Source: Streptomyces filipinensis
GTDB lineage: Bacteria > Actinomycetota > Actinomycetes > Streptomycetales > Streptomycetaceae
Assembly: GCF_014649495.1 (NCBI RefSeq)
Contig: NZ_BMTD01000002.1
Location: forward strand, 310,001 to 374,000
Reading direction: 5' to 3'
DNA length: 64,000 nucleotides
Shown: in pieces, positions 1-7,862 of the stretch
Numbering within the stretch: the stretch's first letter is position 1
How the letters are laid out: each line of letters starts with the position of its first letter
Made by a program: the position numbers and the translations under genes
Notes under the pieces: generated by a model
Told to the model about the DNA's origin: nothing
Databases searched by the model: none
Seen by the model: only the letters and a program-made list of their open reading frames with translations

Positions 1-689
1 TGCGGCTGGATCACCGACTCGGCCGGACCGCCGGCCACCATCCGCGCGCCCACGGGCCGTCCGCCCTCGTCCAGCTCGGCGAGCCACAGTTCCGTGCCGT
101 CCCACGGCATCCTCGGCGCCGACCACTGGATCCAGCAGAGTTGTCCCCCGTCCGGGCTGACCCGCGCGGAGCAGAGGAACTCCCGGTCGCCGACCAGGAC
201 TTCCGGGTCCGCCGCCTCGCCCAGGGGCACGGCCACCAGGCGGTGGTCGGGATGTCCACCGTCGTCACCGTGCACCTCGGCCAGACACACCAGGCGATCG
301 CGCGCGCGGTCGAGAGAGAAGTCGGCGTACCGCACCCGGGGGTCCCCGGGCGTGAGCGGAGTCTCCCCGCCGTCCCGTCCGAGGCGCCACAACCGCTGGT
401 CGCCGGCGCTGACGACATAGGCGGTGCCGTCCTCCACGAGGAAGCTGCCGCCACCGTACTCGTACACGCTGCTGCGCACGCTCAGTGTCGCGGGGCCGAC
501 GTCGCCGACGGTGCCGTCCGCACGGCGTCGTACCAGGGCGGTCCGTCCGCCTTCCTCCGGCCGGGCCTCCGTCCACCAGACGTCTTCCCCGTCGACCTGG
601 ATGTCGCCCAGCCGGAAGACGCTGTGCGCCGCATGCTCTTCGGAGACCGGCGAAGACCATGTCCCGTACGTCGCTTCCCGCACCTGCAT
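1..689 (-). CDS. S9 family (prolyl oligopeptidase-like) peptidase, N-terminal part
   Basis: The frame stays open to the window edge, so only about 229 N-terminal residues are visible and the alpha/beta-hydrolase catalytic domain is missing. The visible part reads as the beta-propeller of an S9 peptidase: it opens with EATYGTWSSPVS and contains phrases such as GDIQVDGEDVWWTE and GGGSFLVEDGTAYV, which are typical of this domain in actinobacterial acyl-peptidyl hydrolases. The ATG at 689 is preceded by AGGAG. It lies 28 nt after the P450 stop on the same strand, so it is probably the last visible member of the biosynthetic operon. A role in trimming a peptide product or leader is inference. Confidence 0.75.
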   Translation of the reverse strand, partial: MQVREATYGTWSSPVSEEHAAHSVFRLGDIQVDGEDVWWTEARPEEGGRTALVRRRADGTVGDVGPATLSVRSSVYEYGGGSFLVEDGTAYVVSAGDQRLWRLGRDGGETPLTPGDPRVRYADFSLDRARDRLVCLAEVHGDDGGHPDHRLVAVPLGEAADPEVLVGDREFLCSARVSPDGGQLCWIQWSAPRMPWDGTELWLAELDEGGRPVGARMVAGGPAESVIQP

Positions 690-717
690 CCCGGACTCCT
701 GTGCCTTCTCCGCGGCT

Positions 718-1884
718 TCACGCACTCCGCTCGACCACCATGTCGTGGACGAAGCGCCCGCCGAAGTCCACGTTCCACACCGCGCTGAGAGGCGGCAGGT
801 CCTCCAGCACTCCTCTCGCGGCGAGTTCGAGAGCCATCTCCCGCATGACGTTCCGCGTCAGCGCGGCCCCCAGACAGGCATGCCGGCCGCGGCCGAACGC
901 GACGTGCCGGGCACCCATCCTGTCGGTGCGGAACGTGAGCGGGTCCGCGAACCTTCGCGGGTCGCGGTTGGCGGCCGCCAGGACGAGGACGACCCGCGAT
1001 CCTGCCCCCACGGTGTGCCCGTGGAGGGGCACATCGGTCAGGGCACGCCGCGTGGCCAGATGGAAGGGGGTGGCCAGTCTCAGCGCCTCGTCGGCTGCTT
1101 CGTCGACCTCTGCCTTGAGGTCGGCCGTGGCCCACTCCGAACCCGTCACCGCCTCCAGCAGGCGCGCGACGGCCGCGGCGGCCGGCTCCAGTGCCCCGCT
1201 CACGAGCTGCGCGTACACCGCGGTGGCGTCCAGGAGGTTCAAGGTCCCCTCGGACAGCGCGCGGCTCAACGCCGTGGCGAGCGTCCCCCGCGGCGCCTCA
1301 CAGCGTCGCGCGACAAGTGCGGTCAGCTCGTCCAGGGCCTGCTCCGCACGGAGCCCGGCCTGAGGGTCGTACGTCTCGATCGGTCCGAGGGCGAGGATCC
1401 GGGTGGCGCAGTCGGCGAGCTCCGCCAGCGCGTCGGCGGGCTCGTCGAGCAGGCGGCACAGACCGGCGGCCAGAGCCGGCCTGACCACCGCGCCGAACAG
1501 GCGGCCGGCCGGCACCCCGGGGCTCGTCACCGCGATCGACTCGGCCATCGCGGTGACCACCTGTTGTACGACGGCGGGGGTGAACAGCGGCAGGAGCAGA
1601 CGCCGCATACCGGTGTGCCGTGGTGGGTCGGAGAACACCGGCCAGAGGTCCACGAACTCCGTCACCCGCCAGTACGTCCTCCGCTGCGCTTCCGTCAGAC
1701 CGGGCGGGCAGTAGGTCTCGACCTGCGCCCCGAGCCGTGGGTCCCGGAGCAGCTCGTACACGTCGTCATAGCGCGTCACGTACCACGTGCTCGTGCTCGC
1801 GTCCCAGACCACGCCACGGGACTCCCGCAGTTCGTCGAACCACTCCAGCGGCGCGGTCTCCCGGGACGGTTGAACCTGTGTCAC
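718..1884 (-). CDS. cytochrome P450
   Basis: 388-aa bacterial P450. The haem loop is FGRGRHACLG, with the axial Cys near residue 337. The K-helix EALR motif and the following ATRRAL segment are present. The I-helix reads SGALEPAAAA: where most P450s have an acid-Thr pair, this has Glu-Pro, so the oxygen-activating threonine seems to be absent. The GTG start at 1884 overlaps the stop of the upstream synthetase-like gene (GTGA), so the two are translationally coupled. A longer in-frame reading upstream lies inside that gene and is rejected. No ferredoxin gene is seen nearby. The enzyme probably oxidises an intermediate of the pathway encoded by this operon; the substrate is unknown. Confidence 0.9.
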   Translation of the reverse strand: MTQVQPSRETAPLEWFDELRESRGVVWDASTSTWYVTRYDDVYELLRDPRLGAQVETYCPPGLTEAQRRTYWRVTEFVDLWPVFSDPPRHTGMRRLLLPLFTPAVVQQVVTAMAESIAVTSPGVPAGRLFGAVVRPALAAGLCRLLDEPADALAELADCATRILALGPIETYDPQAGLRAEQALDELTALVARRCEAPRGTLATALSRALSEGTLNLLDATAVYAQLVSGALEPAAAAVARLLEAVTGSEWATADLKAEVDEAADEALRLATPFHLATRRALTDVPLHGHTVGAGSRVVLVLAAANRDPRRFADPLTFRTDRMGARHVAFGRGRHACLGAALTRNVMREMALELAARGVLEDLPPLSAVWNVDFGGRFVHDMVVERSA

Positions 1885-3038
1885 CAGCGCGGAGCTCCGT
1901 TCCCCGCGCGCGGGAAGTACGGCACACCGGACGCGGACGGAAGGCCGAGGAGCACGGCGACGAGCCGCTCCCATCCGAGGAAGCTGGCCACCATCCCCGA
2001 CGGCGCCGCCTCCAGCGCGGGCAGGAGGTACTCGTAGCGCTCGCGCAGGTTCGGCAGGCCCGCGTGCTGGAGGTTCTCCAGGAACTGGGCGTGGTCCGCG
2101 TACCCGCGGATGTGGATGACCTCCAGGCCGCCCAGGTACAGCTCCGCGTCCGCGATGCACTCGCCGCCGTCGGCGGCCTTCTCCCGGCGTGAGGTGATGG
2201 ACCGCACGTCGTAGGTCGAATCGGTGACCTCGCCGGGCCGCCAGCGGAACGGCGGATAGATGTTCCACGTCGCGTTGAGGCCCGGACCAGCGGCTTCCCC
2301 TGCGATCTCCTCGATCGCGGCACGGTGGTCGGCGTCCGTTTCGATCAGGAACCGTTCCCGGGCCGAGGGTGAGCCGGTGCTGGACATGTCCGCGGATCCG
2401 TCCAGCGCGTAGACACGGGCGCCGGCCTCGCCGAGCCTCTTGAGCAGCTGCTCGCGGCCCGAGGGGGTGCTCTCCTCGGAGAAGGTGAGGAACACGAGGG
2501 ACTCGACGGCCAGACCGTTGGTGCTGTGCTCGGGCACCAGACCGCTGGGGCCGAGGTGGAAGAACTCCCGTGGGTCGACCTCGATTCCGGCGACCTTCGC
2601 CAGGCGGATCACCAACTGGTCCGTCAGAGCCGCCATCTCTTCGACCGTCGTGCCGCTCTGTGCGAAGACCAGCTGCTCGAACTCCATCAGGTAGTTGCCG
2701 TCGGAGAACGAAGCATCCTGTTCGTAGCGGTAACAGCGGCCGAACGTGTAGCTCGGCCCGAGCCCCTTGGCCATCGCGTTGAACAACGGGAACTCAGGGG
2801 ACTGGAGGAGCCTGAGGTCGAGCTCAGGGCCTTTCCTGCTGTGGGCGAGGGTGAACTCTTCGACCCCGTACTCTTCGGACCGGGTCCAGACCGACGGCAG
2901 CACGATCTCCGCGAAGTCCTGCTCGTGCAGCCACTTGTGCGCCTCCCACCGCAACTCGCTGATCAGCTGCCGGTGGGGCGCCAGTATTCCGGTCTCCGCC
3001 GGTACGTCCTTTGTCACAAACCGTCCCTTTCCATCCAT
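1881..3038 (-). CDS. class II aminoacyl-tRNA synthetase-like protein (Asp/Asn/Lys type) lacking an anticodon domain
   Basis: 385 aa. Class II motif 2 is visible at about residues 99-127 (FGRCYRYEQD followed by MEFEQLVFA), with Arg104 and Glu106 as the expected ATP-contacting residues. A motif 3-like end, FLGWERLVAVLLGL, lies around residues 353-366. There is no N-terminal OB-fold, so the protein is a free-standing catalytic core like EpmA/PoxA or AsnA rather than a housekeeping synthetase. Such paralogues adenylate an amino acid and pass it to a protein, tRNA or small molecule. Its position between a dioxygenase and a P450 gene points to amide formation in a natural-product pathway; this is inference. 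It overlaps the P450 gene by 4 nt and follows the dioxygenase gene by 35 nt. Confidence 0.85.
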   Translation of the reverse strand: MDGKGRFVTKDVPAETGILAPHRQLISELRWEAHKWLHEQDFAEIVLPSVWTRSEEYGVEEFTLAHSRKGPELDLRLLQSPEFPLFNAMAKGLGPSYTFGRCYRYEQDASFSDGNYLMEFEQLVFAQSGTTVEEMAALTDQLVIRLAKVAGIEVDPREFFHLGPSGLVPEHSTNGLAVESLVFLTFSEESTPSGREQLLKRLGEAGARVYALDGSADMSSTGSPSARERFLIETDADHRAAIEEIAGEAAGPGLNATWNIYPPFRWRPGEVTDSTYDVRSITSRREKAADGGECIADAELYLGGLEVIHIRGYADHAQFLENLQHAGLPNLRERYEYLLPALEAAPSGMVASFLGWERLVAVLLGLPSASGVPYFPRAGNGAPRW

Positions 3039-3073
3039 TCGTTCGAGAAAGCGGTGGCCCAGGCGTCGGTCTG

Positions 3074-3760
3074 CTACAGCACGGACCGGTCGGCAAGGAG
3101 GTAGTCACTCAGTTCCTGCCGGGCTGCCATCGACTCCGGGACAGCGGTGTATGTGGTGGTGATCTGCCGCCGGTTGTCGGCACCCCCGAACGACGCGTGA
3201 TAGGAATGCGGATCGAAGGCGATGAGGTCGCCTGGCGAGGATTCGATGACGAAGGCCGGCACCTCGGTCGGCTTCATCCCGAAGTGCTGGTCCGGGTTCG
3301 CCATCTCCGCGGCGAAGGTGTCCCAGCTCCCGCCACGACGGTGCGTGCCCGGGATGATCCGGAGGGCCCCGCTGTCGGGACCGAGCGGTTCCAGGTACTG
3401 CACGATCTTCAGCAGCCGGAGATTGCGGTGGTTGCCGTCGCGGTGCCAGTAGGTGGCGCCGTCGTAGCGCACCCCGTCACCGCCGACGTAGGCCACGTTC
3501 GTACCCAGCAGCTGACGGGCGACCTGCGGGCATCGGCCGTCGGCCAGCAGTGCCTCCTGCAGCACTTCGTGGCGCTCGGCGATACGGGCCACCCCTGCGC
3601 GCCCCTGCCGGCCGACCAAGGGAAATCTCTCGAAGACGCCTTCGAAGGCATCGGCGATCTGCGGCGCCACATCCTTCTGTACCCCACGCAGATGCAGGAA
3701 CCCGAACGTCCTGAAGTGGGTGACATCGGCTTCGGTCACCGACAGGGGAGCAAGTTTCAT
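3074..3760 (-). CDS. phytanoyl-CoA dioxygenase (PhyH) family Fe(II)/2-oxoglutarate oxygenase, copy A
   Basis: 228 aa, normal for the family. The iron-binding HxD is in YWHRDG (His106, Asp108). The distal His is most likely His188 in DPHSYHASFGG, and Arg197/198 is suited to bind 2-oxoglutarate. The GALRIIPGTH segment is the family hallmark. The ATG at 3760 overlaps the stop of copy B (ATGA). The two PhyH proteins are clearly diverged, so this is an old pair with probably different substrates or positions of attack, not a recent duplication. Family chemistry is hydroxylation, halogenation, epimerisation or desaturation; which applies here cannot be told. Confidence 0.9.
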   Translation of the reverse strand: MKLAPLSVTEADVTHFRTFGFLHLRGVQKDVAPQIADAFEGVFERFPLVGRQGRAGVARIAERHEVLQEALLADGRCPQVARQLLGTNVAYVGGDGVRYDGATYWHRDGNHRNLRLLKIVQYLEPLGPDSGALRIIPGTHRRGGSWDTFAAEMANPDQHFGMKPTEVPAFVIESSPGDLIAFDPHSYHASFGGADNRRQITTTYTAVPESMAARQELSDYLLADRSVL

Positions 3761-4440
3761 CCGATTGGCACCGACCCGGAGACGTAGCGGTTGAGGAAAT
3801 AGCGACGCGTGTCGCGTTGCTCGGTCTCGGTCACCGGTTCACCGACGCAGTTGAACGCCAACTGCCGTCGCATGCTTCCGTGCCATGCCGAGTGCAGGAC
3901 GTTCGTGTCGAAGACGATGACGTCACCGGGCTGGGATTCGACCACCACGCCCGGCACGCCACCGCCCTCCAGGCCGAGGTCCTCCCGGTGCCTGATGACG
4001 TGCCGGGTCGGATCCCCCAGCCAGCCGTTGTCGGCGCGGTGCGATCCCGGTAGGAAGCGCAGTGCTCCCGTGTCGTGCGTGGTGGCTTCGAGGTACAGGA
4101 CGAAGCGCAGGAACGGCGTGTCGTAGAACCCGTCGGAGTGCCAGTACGAATCGCCGACCAGCAGATTGGCATCGCTGGCTATCACCTGGAACTTGCGCTC
4201 GAAGAGGGCCCCGCAGACGGCGCGTACCCACTCCGATTCGGCGATGAGCCCCAGTTCGGGCATCTCGGTGAGAGCGTCGAACTTGGTCACCCGCTCGGCC
4301 GGGGCGTCCCCGGCCGGCAGGTCCATCACCCGGTCGAACGCGCGCCCCAGGTCGTCGATCACGGCGGCGGCCGCCTGCGGGACACGGGCGAAGCCGAACA
4401 CCCTGAGCTGCTGGGCCACCTCGTCCTCAAGCGCCGACAT
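3757..4440 (-). CDS. phytanoyl-CoA dioxygenase (PhyH) family Fe(II)/2-oxoglutarate oxygenase, copy B
   Basis: 227 aa from the ATG at 4440; a longer frame opening at 4518 lies inside the reductase gene and is not used. HxD is at His101/Asp103 (SYWHSDGF), the distal His is probably His183 in TNVLHSAW, and Arg191/192 follow. GALRFLPGSH matches the family. It overlaps the upstream aldo/keto reductase gene by 14 nt and copy A by 4 nt, so translation is tightly coupled. It very probably acts in the same pathway as copy A and the radical SAM enzymes. Confidence 0.9.
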   Translation of the reverse strand: MSALEDEVAQQLRVFGFARVPQAAAAVIDDLGRAFDRVMDLPAGDAPAERVTKFDALTEMPELGLIAESEWVRAVCGALFERKFQVIASDANLLVGDSYWHSDGFYDTPFLRFVLYLEATTHDTGALRFLPGSHRADNGWLGDPTRHVIRHREDLGLEGGGVPGVVVESQPGDVIVFDTNVLHSAWHGSMRRQLAFNCVGEPVTETEQRDTRRYFLNRYVSGSVPIG

Positions 4441-5236
4441 GGGTCTCCTCGGCCGAAGGCTGCTTCCCGGCGACCGCCGTCCAGGCGGGCCCTGCCCGGT
4501 AGTCGTCCAGCTGCTCACCGGTCCGGGGCCCGATGACGACGGCCTCGGGGGCGTACGTCTCGCGTATCTCGGCGATCCTGACGGCGATGGACTCTTCTCG
4601 CGCGTCCGGCGACACGTCGTGCAGCCGGGAGCCGCCCGAGAAGAGGCTGCGCACGACGAGGCGGTAGTCCGCGAGCAGCTTGAGCGTGCGCGTGTCCTCG
4701 GGATCCAGCTGGTCCGCCTCGCACATGACCAGACTGCCGGCCGGCAGCTTGCCGACGATCTGAGGCAGACTCACCTCCGGCAGCAGCACACTCACGCCGA
4801 TGACATCCGCCTGGCCCGTTCGCGCACAGTGCCTGGCGAACCCGGCGAAGTCGATGTCCGAGACTCTCGTCGGCTCCGGATTGTGCACGAAGGCGACATC
4901 GACACGATCGCGCCTCAACCGTCCGAGGCTGCCCTGCAAGGACTTGGCCAGCCCGTCCAGGCTGTAGTCGAGCGTGGGGAGCGGAGTGGTGATGTCGACA
5001 CCGACCTTGGTCCACACGGCGGCCTCGCGGGGGAGGTGGGTGCCGAGGTCCTCCTCCGCCCCGCCGCGCGCATAGATGGGAGACGTGTCGAAGGTGGCGA
5101 AACCCTGCGCGAGCGCCCGCTCGATGAACGCCCGTGCGTCCTCCGGGTCGCGGCCCAGAACCATCAGGCCGTTGAACGATCCGGAGCACCGCATCGTGCC
5201 CACCACGACCGCCGGCTGTTCCTCCGTCATGCCCAT
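4427..5236 (-). CDS. aldo/keto reductase family protein
   Basis: 269 aa from the ATG at 5236, preceded by GGTGAGG; a much longer upstream frame is discarded because it runs through the radical SAM gene. The catalytic tetrad is recognisable: Asp50 and Tyr55 in FDTSPIYARGG, Lys77 in WTKVGVD and His118 in FVHNP. It is somewhat shorter than the usual 300-330 aa, and the C-terminal NADP-binding loops are reduced. Expected chemistry is NADPH-dependent carbonyl reduction, or oxidation, of a pathway intermediate. It lies 7 nt downstream of the second radical SAM gene. Confidence 0.85.
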   Translation of the reverse strand: MGMTEEQPAVVVGTMRCSGSFNGLMVLGRDPEDARAFIERALAQGFATFDTSPIYARGGAEEDLGTHLPREAAVWTKVGVDITTPLPTLDYSLDGLAKSLQGSLGRLRRDRVDVAFVHNPEPTRVSDIDFAGFARHCARTGQADVIGVSVLLPEVSLPQIVGKLPAGSLVMCEADQLDPEDTRTLKLLADYRLVVRSLFSGGSRLHDVSPDAREESIAVRIAEIRETYAPEAVVIGPRTGEQLDDYRAGPAWTAVAGKQPSAEETHVGA

Positions 5237-5243
5237 GTGTGCC

Positions 5244-6104
5244 TCACCCCTCGTGCGTGTCCGAACGGCAGATCGCCATGCAGGCGAGACCCGTGGTCGG
5301 CGGTTCACAGAACGATTGCTCAAGCGCGTCACGGATCTCCTGCCGCCCCGCGAAGACCGACACCTGCCGGGAACTGTCGTACGGGCAGCGGCGCAGGAAC
5401 CCGTCGGCGGACAGATACAGCCGCTCGGACTCACAGGAACGCACCACGCTGCCGTGCAGCCATGCGTGGTAGTCAGCCACCACCGTGCGCAGCTGGTCCG
5501 ACATGCCGAACGACGTGGATATCAGGTCGAGGTCGCGCGCGAGGTTCGGGTTCTCGAACCGGAACGTCGGCGACGGCAGGAGGGGGCTGACCTCGACCGG
5601 GACCTCAGCCGTCTTGACCACGGTGGAGATCGCGTCGAGGTCGTCGCCGTCCAGGGCGTAGGCGGTGACGTGCAGGCTGGCCCGGTGGTGCCCCAACGCC
5701 TCGAACACCGGAGGGGTCGAGGAGATGGTCCGGCCCGTACGGCCCAGTTCCTCCGCCTTCTGGCTGTCGGCGGACACGGTGACATGGCTCAGCATGCCGG
5801 CGACCTCGGCCAGCGCGTCGAGCCGCGGCCCGGTCCTGGCGGCCGTCACCACCGATGCGCGGAAGCCGAACTGCAGCGCCACGCGGACGAGTCGGCCGAA
5901 GTCGGGGTGGTCGGTCGGCTCGCCACCCGAGAGGCACAGCTCGTCGATGCCGATTTCACGCAGCCGCGACAGGGCCCGGGAGTAGGTGTCGAGGCTCAGG
6001 ACATCGCGTCCGACGTCGGCCCGGAAGCAGAACCGGCAGTTCACCGCGCAGTTGTCGGCTGTCGAGATCAGCACCCCGCTGAGTGCACCCAGCCCGTCGC
6101 TCAC
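5244..6104 (-). CDS. radical SAM enzyme (second in the operon)
   Basis: 286 aa with a GTG start at 6104 that overlaps the stop of the preceding radical SAM gene. The CxxxCxxC [4Fe-4S] motif is CAVNCRFC (Cys19, Cys23, Cys26), followed by ELCLSGGEPT, the usual GGEP SAM-contact motif. The C-terminal third holds several more cysteines (SCESER, RRCPYDSS, SFCEPPT, LACMAICRSD), which fits an auxiliary cluster of the twitch or SPASM kind. A radical-based modification of the small protein encoded upstream, or of a released fragment of it, is inferred from the operon. Confidence 0.9.
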   Translation of the reverse strand: MSDGLGALSGVLISTADNCAVNCRFCFRADVGRDVLSLDTYSRALSRLREIGIDELCLSGGEPTDHPDFGRLVRVALQFGFRASVVTAARTGPRLDALAEVAGMLSHVTVSADSQKAEELGRTGRTISSTPPVFEALGHHRASLHVTAYALDGDDLDAISTVVKTAEVPVEVSPLLPSPTFRFENPNLARDLDLISTSFGMSDQLRTVVADYHAWLHGSVVRSCESERLYLSADGFLRRCPYDSSRQVSVFAGRQEIRDALEQSFCEPPTTGLACMAICRSDTHEG

Positions 6105-7396
6105 TGCAACCCCGTGTGGTCGGTGAGGGCGAGCTCCAGGCCCACCTGGAAGAAGTCACACATCTGGGGGTCCGGCTCGGGATTGTTGCGCAGCGAGACA
6201 TCGTTGCGGGAGGGGCCACCGCAGACGGCGGCGGCGGGGCAGTCGCCGCACTGCTGTGCCGGCAGCAGGTTCTTGGCCGCCTGCCCCAGCAGCTGTGGGT
6301 TCTCGCGGAGTTCGCTGATCGGGAAGACGAACGAGTCGTCACGCCAGTTGAGGTCGAGGATCGAGATCCGCCCTCGGGACAGCAGCGCGGCGTTGAGGCC
6401 GCCGTCCTGCTGGATGTGCTCGTACATCTTCGGCAGGCGCGTGTCCAGTGCCTGGTAGATGCGGTCGAGCGAGGAGAACAGCATGGCGCCGCGGGACAGC
6501 GCGAGCAGACGCGAACGGAAGACCGCGCGGCACAGCGCCTCGCCGTCGACATGCCAGCGGCCGGAGATCGGTATCGGCGTGTTCACGTAGATGAAGTTGA
6601 TGCCGAGCGAGAGCACGTACTCGACCGTGTTCGGCAGATCGCTCACGTTGGCGGGCGTGGGGGTGAGGTTGCAGCCCACGTGCACGCCTGCGTCGCGCAG
6701 CCGCTGGATGTTCCGGTGGATCCGTTCGTCGGCCGGCTTGCCCGAGAGCAGGAAGCGCTCGATCTTGTTGTCGTCCGGCCGGCCGTCGAAGGAGACGCCG
6801 ACGCCGTACTTGAACTTCTTGAAGTGCTCGATCATGTGGTCCTTGACCAGGACACCGTTGGTGACCACGGTGAACTGCACACGCCCGACGCCGTGCTTCT
6901 CGGCGAGTTCGAGGCTGTACTCGTCGCCGTACTGCATCAGATCGAACCGGGTGGTCGGCTCCCCGCCGAACCACTGGATGGTGACTTCGTCCTGGCCGGC
7001 GTTCTGCTCGAAGAGGTACTCAAGCCCTTCGCGCAGGTCAGGGATGGTGATGTCATCGGCACCCGTGTTGGTGTCGACGAAGCAGTACGTGCAGGTCATG
7101 TTGCAGCGATCAGTCACCACGATGCGGTAGCCACTGATGCGCTCCGGCGTACCCGTCATGCCCAGTCCGCGGACCCGGTCGAGGACGCGATCGCGCTGAG
7201 GTGCCGAGGGGGGATCCGGAGAGAAACCGAGCTTCTTCATCTCGGCCAGGATCTCGGGCTCGTTGCCGTTGAGCCGCTTCATTTCATCGGCCGTGAGGCT
7301 GGCACTCTCCAGGGAGACAGGGTCGAAAACGATACCCTCAGCCCCCTGTCCAAGAAGCAGGTATTTGTTCCAGAGTCGATCGGCATCGCTCTTCAT
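6101..7396 (-). CDS. radical SAM/SPASM peptide-maturase-like enzyme
   Basis: 431 aa. The start at 7396 has a very strong ribosome site (AGGAGG, 5 nt spacing). Residues 1-90 form an N-terminal region like that of SPASM peptide maturases. CNMTCTYC (Cys98, Cys102, Cys105) binds the SAM cluster, and IQWFGGEPT is the GGEP motif. The C-terminus carries a SPASM-type cysteine set, CGDCPAAAVC at about 383-392 and Cys413. Enzymes of this architecture (mycofactocin, sactipeptide and PQQ maturases) act on ribosomal peptides. The preceding gene encodes a small protein, separated by 115 nt that hold a perfect hairpin. The regioselectivity of the reaction cannot be predicted. Confidence 0.92.
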   Translation of the reverse strand: MKSDADRLWNKYLLLGQGAEGIVFDPVSLESASLTADEMKRLNGNEPEILAEMKKLGFSPDPPSAPQRDRVLDRVRGLGMTGTPERISGYRIVVTDRCNMTCTYCFVDTNTGADDITIPDLREGLEYLFEQNAGQDEVTIQWFGGEPTTRFDLMQYGDEYSLELAEKHGVGRVQFTVVTNGVLVKDHMIEHFKKFKYGVGVSFDGRPDDNKIERFLLSGKPADERIHRNIQRLRDAGVHVGCNLTPTPANVSDLPNTVEYVLSLGINFIYVNTPIPISGRWHVDGEALCRAVFRSRLLALSRGAMLFSSLDRIYQALDTRLPKMYEHIQQDGGLNAALLSRGRISILDLNWRDDSFVFPISELRENPQLLGQAAKNLLPAQQCGDCPAAAVCGGPSRNDVSLRNNPEPDPQMCDFFQVGLELALTDHTGLQ

Positions 7397-7457
7397 GGCG
7401 ACCTCCTAAAACACGCGGAACCAGCCATGCGCCAGAACGAACCGCATAGCAGAGGAG

Positions 7458-7501
7458 CCTGTTGCGGTGTCATCGCGAACTGCCAAGGACACCGCAACAG
7501 G
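7458..7501 (-). promoter_or_regulatory. intercistronic hairpin (candidate attenuator or mRNA stabiliser)
   Basis: A perfect 14-bp inverted repeat: arm CCTGTTGCGGTGTC at 7458-7471 and its complement at 7488-7501, with a 16-nt loop. It lies between the stop of the 116-aa gene and the start of the radical SAM/SPASM gene. There is no clear T-tract on the minus strand, so full termination is not assured. Such a hairpin after a precursor gene commonly sets a high precursor-to-enzyme ratio, either by partial termination or by protecting the upstream mRNA. Confidence 0.8.
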
Positions 7502-7511
7502 AGGGGTGTAA

Positions 7512-7862
7512 CTACTCTTCTTCCGCGATGTCCGCGGCCTTCAGGACGTCCTGAACGATCTCGGTGTAGTGCTTCTTGAGATGCTCGGTGTTCTCGGACG
7601 TGGCACCGTCGGCGAGGACGATGATGCCGGGCAGCGACGGGTTGGGCGCCATCAGCACGATGCCGGGCGGGTCAAGGCTGATCGCCATGACGGCGTTCTC
7701 GACCGGGACCCACTCGACGCGTTCCTTGACGGCGTCCATCACGCTGGTCTGCTTGGTCTTGAAGTCTTCACGCTCGCCGAACCAAACGCCCGACTTACCA
7801 CGTGATGCGACTGCATCAGCGTAGAGCAGGTGGTTGTCCTTCTTTTCGCGCGGCTTGGGCAT
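7512..7862 (-). CDS. small 116-aa protein, candidate RiPP precursor or pathway scaffold
   Basis: The ATG at 7862 is preceded by TAGGAGG at good spacing; an open frame continuing upstream to 8087 has no comparable site. The protein starts MPKPREKKDNHLLYADA, is charged at both ends and has a hydrophobic middle. It contains an internal near-repeat, PGIVLMA (residues 66-72) and PGIIVLA (residues 78-84), separated by PNPSL. The C-terminal 25 residues look like an acidic amphipathic helix ending in EEE. It has no signal peptide and no cysteine. I do not recognise a family. First place in a two-radical-SAM operon, a strong ribosome site and the following hairpin suggest a modified substrate peptide, but the length and absence of an obvious C-terminal core also allow a carrier or scaffold role. 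Confidence 0.75.
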   Translation of the reverse strand: MPKPREKKDNHLLYADAVASRGKSGVWFGEREDFKTKQTSVMDAVKERVEWVPVENAVMAISLDPPGIVLMAPNPSLPGIIVLADGATSENTEHLKKHYTEIVQDVLKAADIAEEE

